Assembly (NCBI GenBank): GCA_030639305.1
Contig: DAOWCY010000094.1
Coordinates: 1 to 26,369, forward strand
DNA length: 26,369 nt
Direction of reading: 5' to 3'
DNA from: JAGLQA01 sp023135565
GTDB taxonomy: Bacteria; Acidobacteriota; Aminicenantia; UBA2199
Made by a program: the position numbers and the translations under genes. Shown piece by piece: positions 1-5,438 of this stretch; positions within the stretch are counted from its first letter, which is position 1; each line of letters starts with the position of its first letter. Below the pieces are notes generated by a model that had not been told where the DNA came from, did not search any database, and saw only the letters and a list, made by a program, of their open reading frames with translations.

Positions 1-2
1 GA

Positions 3-407
3 TTAGAGATAGAAGAATCATCCCGGCAGAGTGAGGAGATTATATCGATTAAGATTGCCCTTGAGGAGTTGTGGGGAATGGATGAAATCACGGCGCAGAA
101 AATCATGGGAATAATTGTCACTTTGGTAGTTGAGATTTCGAACTTTATTCTTGCCCTGTTATCGACGAAGAGAAATAATTCGGCAGCTACTCTGAAAGAA
201 GCAAAGATTAACAAAGCGAAACTGGCTAAAATCCATGCCATTTTTGGAGAAAGACGGGTTAAAAGATTTATAAATAGCAGCATGCCTTATTTTAGAAAAA
301 CGGGCAAACTTCCGCCCCCGAATCGTTTGGGTAGAGACCTGAGAGGGATTAAACTGTACCTTGACGATATTGACCGGGAGTGCCTGGAGGAATTGTTTTC
401 CCAATGA
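3..407 (+). CDS. Partial hypothetical protein with one membrane segment (5' end outside window)
   Basis: The frame is open from the left edge to a TGA at 405-407, so this is the C-terminal part of a longer gene. A TTG at 69 is only an internal candidate start. About 135 residues are visible. An acidic helical stretch (many Glu/Ile/Leu) leads into one hydrophobic segment, IMGIIVTLVVEISNFILALL, and then a basic, soluble tail rich in Lys/Arg that ends ECLEELFSQ. This coiled coil–membrane helix–basic tail layout is common in mobile-element and phage accessory proteins, but I do not recognise a family. It sits 7 bases before the likely start of the HTH gene, so the two are probably co-transcribed. 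No function is assigned. Confidence 0.55.
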   Translation, partial: LEIEESSRQSEEIISIKIALEELWGMDEITAQKIMGIIVTLVVEISNFILALLSTKRNNSAATLKEAKINKAKLAKIHAIFGERRVKRFINSSMPYFRKTGKLPPPNRLGRDLRGIKLYLDDIDRECLEELFSQ

Positions 408-414
408 ATATCCA

Positions 415-744
415 ATGGAAAAAAGTGAAATATTTGAACAAAACAGGCTGCTTACAGCAGAAGAGGTAGCCGAAGGACTCAATGTAAGACCCTCTACTAT
501 TATTACATGGGTGTCGGAAAGACGAATCCCTTTTATAAAATTCGGGAAAGGGCAAAAATCGCCGCTGCGATTCAAGCCTAAAGCTCTAAACCTATGGATC
601 GATGAGAATTCAATGGAAGCCGGAGCCGGTAAAAAGCCACCAACCAAAAAAATTAAGCCTGCGTTCAAAAAAAAATCCGAGAATAAAATGATAGAAGATT
701 TTGAAGAATTTATAAAAGAAATCGAAAAATCAAAGTTAAATTAG
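415..744 (+). CDS. Helix-turn-helix (excisionase/MerR-like) DNA-binding protein
   Basis: The product is 109 residues. I chose the ATG at 415 because the longer frame (TTG at 361) would overlap the upstream gene deeply and its extra residues look non-homologous. Residues about 10-62 have the HTH_17/excisionase pattern: RLLTAEEVAEGLNVRPSTIITW is the recognition helix region, followed by RRIPFIKFGKG and a RFKPKALNLWIDEN tail that would form the wing and closing helix. The C-terminal 45 residues are lysine-rich and then acidic. Such proteins act as recombination directionality factors or small regulators of mobile elements, or as general small DNA-binding proteins. The start has a GGAGG-like sequence (385-389) rather far upstream, so coupling to the preceding gene is likely. 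An excisionase role is inferred only from the fold and from the tRNA-like scar downstream. Confidence 0.7.
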   Translation: MEKSEIFEQNRLLTAEEVAEGLNVRPSTIITWVSERRIPFIKFGKGQKSPLRFKPKALNLWIDENSMEAGAGKKPPTKKIKPAFKKKSENKMIEDFEEFIKEIEKSKLN

Positions 745-1040
745 CCGCTTTATAGTATTTCAAAAAATAAAAGTAAGGAAGAATCCCCCCGCTTGATCTA
801 CTGCAAATTTTTCTTGTTGGCAAAATCAATTTTTCCCAATTTAACGAAAATCGCCAGGGGTGCAAAATTGTGTTTCACCGGAGTTGGTGTCCATATGGTG
901 TCCGTGCGATACTAATTTTCACTGGTTTTTAATAGTTTTTACTAACCTAAAATAATTCCCTAACATTGCGAAAAGTATTTTATAAAGATGGTTTTCAGCT
1001 TCAATCAAAAGTCTTGAAAAATTATCGAGAATCGCCGGAA
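745..1040. other. Intergenic region, no gene seen
   Basis: This AT-rich stretch has no credible ORF on either strand. It contains a short direct repeat, GGTGTCC, twice around an ATAT (about 893-910), and several T/A tracts. It lies between the HTH gene and the tRNA-like fragment, where an integrated element would carry its attachment-site arm sequences. Nothing more can be supported. Confidence 0.4.
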
Positions 1041-1077
1041 GTGACTTCTAATCAGTAGGTTGGATTTCCCGTGCGAA
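1041..1077 (+). other. Degraded tRNA-Arg(UCU)-like 3' fragment, possible attachment-site scar
   Basis: GTGACTTCTAATCAGTAGGT reads like the anticodon arm of a tRNA-Arg: the loop CTTCTAA has anticodon TCT, flanked by the short stem TGA/TCA. GTGCGAATT at 1071-1079 resembles a damaged T-loop (GTTCGAATC). No D-arm or acceptor stem precedes it, so it is not a functional tRNA gene. Integrases commonly recombine in the 3' half of tRNA genes and leave such partial copies at the far end of an island. The fragment ends exactly against the stop codon of the potassium-channel gene. Confidence 0.4.
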
Positions 1078-1896
1078 TTAAAGCGTATCTACTCTATATT
1101 TTTTCCCACAATTTGGACAAAATTTCGATCTTTCCTTTTTTTTCTCTATTACTTCAATGAAACCTGAACCTATTATGCCTGTTGGTAAAGCTACAAGGCC
1201 AATACCTAACAATGCAATTATGCCGCTTAAAAACTTACCCCAACCAGTTATTGGATATATGTCCCCATATCCAATAGTAGTTAACGTTGCAACAGCCCAC
1301 CAAAATGAAGCTAATATATTCGGAAAAGCGCTTGGTTGCGAATCATGTTCAATGTGGTACATCAATGAGGATGCCACTAATAAAAGCATGAGTGTTACGA
1401 CAAGGGTTAGAAGTAACGATTCTTTTTTGTTTCTAAGGACAGTTCCGACCATTTTTAACGCCTTTGAATAACGGGCTATTTTAAATAATCTGAATAGTCG
1501 CATAAGTCTTAAAATTCTTAAAAACCGCAAGTCAAATTTGATAAGCATTGGTAAATAGAATGGTAAGATCGCAAACAAATCAATCATTCCAAAAAATGAA
1601 AAGATAAATTTAATCCTTGCCTTAAAAGCAGTCCGGTTTATAAATTCGTGTTCAGCAACCCAAACGCGAACGATGTATTCTATTGTGAAAACGATAACGG
1701 AAAATATTTCAAACAATCTAAATAAATTTTTGTTGAGTTCTCTAATACTTTCAACAGATTCAAGAATGACAGCAATCACATTTAAGACTATAAGGATGTA
1801 AACAAAATATGGGAAAATTTTTTGATACCATTTGCTCTTATCTTTCTTGATTATGAAGCTATGCGCTTTTTTTTTCAAATTTTTATAGACTGCCAT
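1078..1896 (-). CDS. Voltage-gated potassium channel (six-TM, Kv-like)
   Basis: The protein has 272 residues and passes K+ across the inner membrane. The classic six-segment layout is visible: S1 about 28-47, S2 61-79, S3 99-118, and S4 at 124-141 with arginines every third residue (R124, R127, R130, R133, R136), which is the voltage sensor. S5 is about 160-181, the pore helix 194-206, the selectivity filter TTIGYGD at 206-212 and S6 about 222-248. The C-terminus ends in KFCPNCGKKYR, a lone CxxC zinc-ribbon-like knuckle (C260, C263) that is not part of the standard channel fold. The ATG at 1896 has AGAGG 9-13 bases upstream and a good promoter (1929-1957). It is a single-gene unit, divergent from the TMTC-like gene. 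Family assignment is secure; gating behaviour is inferred. Confidence 0.95.
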   Translation of the reverse strand: MAVYKNLKKKAHSFIIKKDKSKWYQKIFPYFVYILIVLNVIAVILESVESIRELNKNLFRLFEIFSVIVFTIEYIVRVWVAEHEFINRTAFKARIKFIFSFFGMIDLFAILPFYLPMLIKFDLRFLRILRLMRLFRLFKIARYSKALKMVGTVLRNKKESLLLTLVVTLMLLLVASSLMYHIEHDSQPSAFPNILASFWWAVATLTTIGYGDIYPITGWGKFLSGIIALLGIGLVALPTGIIGSGFIEVIEKKKERSKFCPNCGKKYRVDTL

Positions 1897-1928
1897 TAAA
1901 CTAACCTCTGATTAAATTTCCAACCGTT

Positions 1929-1957
1929 ATTATATGCCAAAAATTGACTAGTTACAA
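1929..1957 (-). promoter_or_regulatory. Sigma70-type promoter of the potassium-channel gene
   Basis: On the minus strand: -35 TTGTAA (1952-1957), a 17-base spacer, and -10 TATAAT (1929-1934). Transcription would start near 1922, giving a leader of roughly 25 bases with the AGAGG ribosome binding site. Confidence 0.6.
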
Positions 1958-2392
1958 AAAACTTGAATTCTCATCAAGCGGGACACCGATTAAAAAGAAA
2001 CTTTCGAGACCATGTAAAAATTTTACCCGGCTGGTGGTAGGGGCTGCCCGATCGGTGAGCCGTTAAAAAATCTCTATGAAAAAGTTGAAATTTAGGCCTA
2101 AAGGGAGTATACTTTTTTCTCGATAAAAACCGGTTCGGTTTCCGTTGGATTTCGTTGGGATTTTGGCTTAAGATTATGCTCCAAATTACCCCGATTTTCG
2201 GCGATTTGTAGAGGTAGTTTTTTTTAGACTGTGTGTGTGAGTGTGTCACCTAATGGTGCATTTAAATAAATTTAATCCAGATAATTGGAATAATCCACTA
2301 CCTCCAAATTCGGCGAAACAACACACTATAACATAATTTACTGGCTTGATGCGCTTCTTAAAAAAAAATCTTACTACTCAGGTAAACGGATT
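1958..2392. other. Intergenic region, no supported gene
   Basis: This spacer separates the divergent channel and TMTC-like genes. A 91-codon minus-strand frame crosses it (1974-2249), but it lacks a ribosome binding site and recognisable composition. A short GT-rich stretch lies near 2231-2247 and a run of A near 2361-2369. No convincing promoter for the downstream + strand gene was found; TATAAC/CATAAT near 2325-2336 is only a weak -10 candidate. Confidence 0.4.
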
Positions 2393-2455
2393 GAGAATCA
2401 AAAGCGCTCACACGCTGCCTTGCGGCGAAGCCGCTTATCGCCTCTCCGCGCCGCC
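2393..2455 (-). repeat. Dispersed GC-hairpin repeat, copy 1
   Basis: Bases 2393-2409 are the exact reverse complement of 15988-16004 (17 bases). Bases 2421-2435, which contain the hairpin GCGGC-GAA-GCCGC, are the exact reverse complement of 15971-15985. The CTCCGCGCCGCC tail matches the reverse complement of the GCGGCGCGGGGAG block near 15915-15925. It is a shorter copy of the 15.9 kb repeat in the opposite orientation. It ends about 10 bases before the chosen start of the TMTC-like gene and therefore lies in that gene's leader. Confidence 0.75.
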
Positions 2456-2464
2456 TTACTGAAA

Positions 2465-4366
2465 ATGAAAACTACAAACGATAAAAAAAAAATCTTATTT
2501 TTAGCCGCTGCCCTATTCGTGGTCAACTTTTTACTGTATGCCGCCACCTTGACCTACAACTTTCAAAAAGATGACCATATCCTGGTGGTGAATAACCCCA
2601 GGATAAAATCCTTCAACGCTTTCATAGATTCCATAGACACTAAATTTTTTACGTTTCCTCACTATTCCTATCTCCACTATTGGCGGCCCGTTACCCTCTT
2701 CTCTTTTTACTGCGATTACAAAATATGGGGCCTGGACCCTTCCGGTTACCACCTTTCAAACATATTATTGAATGCTTTTAACTGTGTGCTTCTTTTCCTT
2801 ATTTTGTTCCTAATGACAGGAAAAACACTGCCCGCTTTTTTCGTGTCGCTTATTTTCTCCATACATCCGGCCCATGTGGAAGCAGTATCGTGGATTTCCG
2901 GCAGAACCGATCTTTTAGCGCCCTTTTTTATTTTTATATCGACTATTTTTTACATAATCTATTTGAAAAAAACGGCACAGCCGGGGGTGCGGCGCACCCA
3001 CCCTCTGAATCCCGGCCTGGAATCGTTAAACAAATCAGGGTATTCCCATTTCGCGGCAAACCGGAGTAGGTTTCTATTTTATCTTCTTTCGCTGCTTTCT
3101 TTTGTGCCGGCCCTGTTAGCCAAAGAGAATGCCGTTGTTTTCCCCCTCTTTTTACTGGGTTTGACTTTTTTAATCAAGAGAGAGAACAGCGAGACCGTGA
3201 CACCATCCCCAGCCGAAGAGAAAACTTTAAGCAAAAGTTTTTGGGGGGGTCCAGGGGGGCGCTTTTTCAAAAAAGCCCCCTTGGTCGCCGAAGGCATAAA
3301 AAATCTTAAACCGCTGCTGGGATTCTTTGTTATCGAGTCGGTTTACCTGATTTTGCATATTAAATTTACCGGTTCCCAGAGCCTCCTTAAAGACCTTTCC
3401 TTAGAAAGCCTCCTGCTTGTTCCCAAAACCATCGGCGTCTATTTCAAATTAATCTTTTTGCCCTTTGACTTCTCGCCCTATTTCTCGATGAGATATTTCG
3501 ACGATCACACCCTGGAATTTTTGTCGATGTTTGTCCTGTTTGTCCTGATTGTGGGGCTGCTGTATTATAAAAAGCGGGTATCGGCGCCTTTCAGTTTATA
3601 TTCCCTGCTATCCTGCTTATTCTTGCTCCCCCTTTTAAACCCGGAATTAGTTCCCTCCAGCCCTAAAATTTCGATCCGCTTCGCTTATATGGCGGCAGTT
3701 TTTGCCGGGGCTTTAATCGTTGATTTGGCGGGCCTTTTCAGAAATATCCGCTTGAAACGGCTTTACCTTGTATGCATAGGGATTTTAGCCGCTGTCTGGG
3801 TATTCGAATCCATCACTATACAGCGCTATTATAAAGATGAGAAAACCTATTACAGTAGATTGATTAAATATTACCCGGAAGATGAGTCCTTATTACTCCC
3901 CCTCTCTTTTTTAAAAGCCGGGGAAGGAAACTACCGGGAAGCTCTAAAAATGGTAAATTCCGCATTGGCGCGAAATAAAGGAAACCGCTGGCTCTACTTA
4001 GACGAAACAGCAGGGCTGTTTAAAGCTAACCTGTTGATCGTGTGCGGCGAGTACGTCCGGGGAAAAACCCTGACTGAAAACATTATCCGGGAAACCGGGA
4101 GAAAAAGTGTAAAATATGACGGTTACCTGATCCTGTCCAAATATTATGAAAAAACCGGGGATTTTCCCGCTGCTCTCGAAATGTTGAAAAATGCTGCTGC
4201 ATCCGGTGAAACAGCGGATTTATTTTTTCGGATGGCTCTTATCTATACCGGGATGCGGGATTATACCGCGGCGCTGGAATATCTCGAGAAAGCAAAAAAG
4301 ATAGACCCGGGCATTAAAAATTACGAAAAACTAAAAGCCCTTATTCCCGGCGCGGAGAACCGGTAA
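2465..4366 (+). CDS. TMTC-like multi-spanning membrane glycosyltransferase with C-terminal TPR repeats
   Basis: The product has 633 residues from the ATG at 2465. The 15 extra residues available from a TTG at 2420 are encoded by a dispersed repeat and were dropped. Residues 10-460 have about ten membrane segments. GT-C/TMTC hallmarks are visible: YNFQKDDHILVVNNP (31-45) in the first outer loop with the paired Asp, HYWRPVTLFSF (71-81), WGLDPSGYHLSNILLNA (88-104) and IHPAHVEAVSWISGRTDLL (133-151). Residues about 465-633 hold three to four TPR units, the clearest being YEKTGDFPAALEMLK and MRDYTAALEYLEKAKKIDP. Family members are thought to transfer sugars to exported proteins; the substrate here is unknown. 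Two loops carry repeat-derived insertions, about 170-200 and 256-278. The start has no obvious ribosome binding site. It converges with the DUF4412-like gene. Confidence 0.85.
   Translation: MKTTNDKKKILFLAAALFVVNFLLYAATLTYNFQKDDHILVVNNPRIKSFNAFIDSIDTKFFTFPHYSYLHYWRPVTLFSFYCDYKIWGLDPSGYHLSNILLNAFNCVLLFLILFLMTGKTLPAFFVSLIFSIHPAHVEAVSWISGRTDLLAPFFIFISTIFYIIYLKKTAQPGVRRTHPLNPGLESLNKSGYSHFAANRSRFLFYLLSLLSFVPALLAKENAVVFPLFLLGLTFLIKRENSETVTPSPAEEKTLSKSFWGGPGGRFFKKAPLVAEGIKNLKPLLGFFVIESVYLILHIKFTGSQSLLKDLSLESLLLVPKTIGVYFKLIFLPFDFSPYFSMRYFDDHTLEFLSMFVLFVLIVGLLYYKKRVSAPFSLYSLLSCLFLLPLLNPELVPSSPKISIRFAYMAAVFAGALIVDLAGLFRNIRLKRLYLVCIGILAAVWVFESITIQRYYKDEKTYYSRLIKYYPEDESLLLPLSFLKAGEGNYREALKMVNSALARNKGNRWLYLDETAGLFKANLLIVCGEYVRGKTLTENIIRETGRKSVKYDGYLILSKYYEKTGDFPAALEMLKNAAASGETADLFFRMALIYTGMRDYTAALEYLEKAKKIDPGIKNYEKLKALIPGAENR
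2985..2999. repeat. Perfect hairpin inside the TMTC-like gene
   Basis: GGGTGC-GGC-GCACCC is a perfect 6-bp stem with a 3-base loop. It encodes part of a cytoplasmic-loop segment (about residues 171-200) of low-complexity composition between two membrane helices. The Pro/Gly/Asn-rich segment looks like a second in-frame insertion, of a family different from the 3231 element. No second copy of it was seen in this window. Confidence 0.4.
3231..3297 (+). repeat. In-frame palindromic element, copy A (inside TMTC-like gene)
   Basis: This copy runs from GCAAAAGTTTTTGGGG to GGTCGCCGAAGGCATAAA. It matches 16940-17003 along its whole length: both have AAAAGTTTTT, GGGGGTCCAGGGGG, a T-rich/A-rich centre, GCCCCC and GGTCGCCGAAGGCA. 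The core folds as AGGGGGGC-GCTTTTT-C-AAAAAAG-CCCCC. Here it encodes SKSFWGGPGGRFFKKAPLVA in a loop between membrane helices and keeps the frame open. Confidence 0.85.
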
Positions 4367-4460
4367 GAACGTTGACCTCGTTCCTTATCCCGGGTTAAAT
4401 ATATAATTTAACACATTCGGCTTGCAGCCCGTAACCGGCAAACACGCAGCCGGGGGAGTC
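4367..4460. other. Spacer between convergent genes with two inverted repeats
   Basis: It contains an AT-only inverted repeat, GTTAAAT-ATATA-ATTTAAC (4394-4412), and a GC stem, CCGGC...GCCGG (4435-4453, 9-base loop). Either could help end transcription from the flanking convergent genes. Neither has a clear U-tract, so no terminator is claimed. Confidence 0.3.
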
Positions 4461-5189
4461 TTACTGCATCGATAGCCTTGCTACTTTTTTGTAGTCGGAG
4501 GGGGCCGTATAAGTACCGGCGGGAGCTTTTTTTTCTGAAAGTTCCTGCACTTCGTTGGTCATGTATATTTTGATACCCCTGAAGCTCGACGTAGTTTTAG
4601 CGGCAACCTGGAAACCGGCGATTTTTTTGTATTCATTTATCCCGTTTTCGTCTATCGCCATTCGCGCCATTGCCACTTTCATCAGGTGAGGATACAATTC
4701 CCGGGAATACAGCTTCCAATCGAAAGGCACATCTTGGGTTACCCAGGCTTCTGTTTTCATATTCACCCCGCCCATGACCAAATCCACGTTTATATCGTAT
4801 CCGCTGCATTTCCATTTACCCACTTGTTTGGTTTGTCCGTTGGGGGTGACTTTTACCGCTGCTTTCGGTATGGCTATACCCTGGGTTAGCTCTTCCGGGA
4901 GGAGATTTGCCATATCGAAAGGCAGGCCGGTTTCGATATAGGTTTTGGATTGGGGAACGATCAAGTACATCACATTTTTTGTTAGGTCGATGACGATTCT
5001 TTGATCTGCTGAAATATTGGCAAGTTTATTATCGCCTATCCACATCTCTGTGATTTCATCCTGGGCAGGTATCTTTCTGCCCTTTATCTCGACGGCATCG
5101 CTGTGTTTCTTTATTTTAATATATACGTCCGCGCCCAGGAAAGCCGCGGTTACAAAAACCAAAGTAAAAATCAAAATTATTTTTTTCAT
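4461..5189 (-). CDS. Exported DUF4412-like protein
   Basis: The product has 242 residues from the ATG at 5189. The frame extends 12 codons further, but AAGGAGG lies 6-12 bases upstream of 5189 and the extension runs into the promoter. A signal peptide is clear: MKK, a hydrophobic core to about residue 18, and a likely cleavage after A20 (FLGA/DV). The mature part begins with beta-strand-like segments; EMWIGDNKLANISADQRIVIDL and VMYLIVPQSKTYIETGLP are the pattern of DUF4412 and related periplasmic proteins, where a readout of 'metal/iron-like' strands is followed by GKWKCSGYDINV and a substrate-like helix region. The biochemical role of this family is unknown. It is monocistronic with its own promoter, convergent with the TMTC-like gene. 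Export is well supported; the family label is moderate. Confidence 0.75.
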   Translation of the reverse strand: MKKIILIFTLVFVTAAFLGADVYIKIKKHSDAVEIKGRKIPAQDEITEMWIGDNKLANISADQRIVIDLTKNVMYLIVPQSKTYIETGLPFDMANLLPEELTQGIAIPKAAVKVTPNGQTKQVGKWKCSGYDINVDLVMGGVNMKTEAWVTQDVPFDWKLYSRELYPHLMKVAMARMAIDENGINEYKKIAGFQVAAKTTSSFRGIKIYMTNEVQELSEKKAPAGTYTAPSDYKKVARLSMQ

Positions 5190-5212
5190 ATATCCTCCTT
5201 TGGGCATAGAGT

Positions 5213-5241
5213 ATACTACATTCAAAGGGAGTTTTTGTCAA
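5213..5241 (-). promoter_or_regulatory. Sigma70-type promoter of the DUF4412-like gene
   Basis: On the minus strand: consensus -35 TTGACA (5236-5241), a 17-base spacer and -10 TAGTAT (5213-5218), with an alternative -10 TATACT overlapping. Its position forces translation to start at 5189 rather than at 5225. Confidence 0.6.
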
Positions 5242-5300
5242 CCGGATAGGGCCGAAGAGAAGCGAATGTGAATAATTCCTATAAAAATTTAAAAATATGA

Positions 5301-5329
5301 TTGAAAAAATACCTATTTTCTGTTATATA
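5301..5329 (+). promoter_or_regulatory. Sigma70-type promoter of the hybrid-kinase operon
   Basis: TTGAAA (5301-5306), a 17-base spacer and TATATA (5324-5329). The predicted start near 5336 puts the whole heptamer repeat (5338-5413) into the 5' untranslated leader of the operon. Confidence 0.6.
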
Positions 5330-5337
5330 TATCTTCT

Positions 5338-5413
5338 TAGTGAGTAGTGTTAGTGAGTAGTGAGAAGTAAGTAGTGAGAATTGAGAATTGAGAAGTGAGT
5401 AGTGAGAAGTTAA
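5338..5413 (+). repeat. Tandem heptamer repeat in the operon leader
   Basis: About ten near-copies of a 7-base unit, consensus (T/A)A(G/T)TGAG. Examples are TAGTGAG, AATTGAG and AAGTGAG, with one 6-base unit (TAGTGT). No spacers are present, so it is a simple-sequence array. Each unit contains a TGAG or TGAA core, and copy-number slippage would change the leader length without touching the coding frame. Confidence 0.8.
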
Positions 5414-5438
5414 ACTATGCCTCGATGCCGAGTGAAAA

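Noticed and set aside
159..668. 169-codon minus-strand frame at the left end
   Set aside because: It covers both the partial membrane gene and the HTH gene, whose sense frames have clear domain signatures.
1041..1077. Complete tRNA-Arg gene
   Set aside because: There is no D-arm or acceptor stem and the T-loop is damaged; only a 3'-half-like fragment is present.
1974..2249. 91-codon minus-strand frame in the spacer before the TMTC-like gene
   Set aside because: There is no ribosome binding site or recognisable motif, and its composition is like translated intergenic DNA.
5338..5413. Repeat array considered as a CRISPR
   Set aside because: The units are 7 bases with no spacers and no cas genes nearby; it is a simple tandem repeat.
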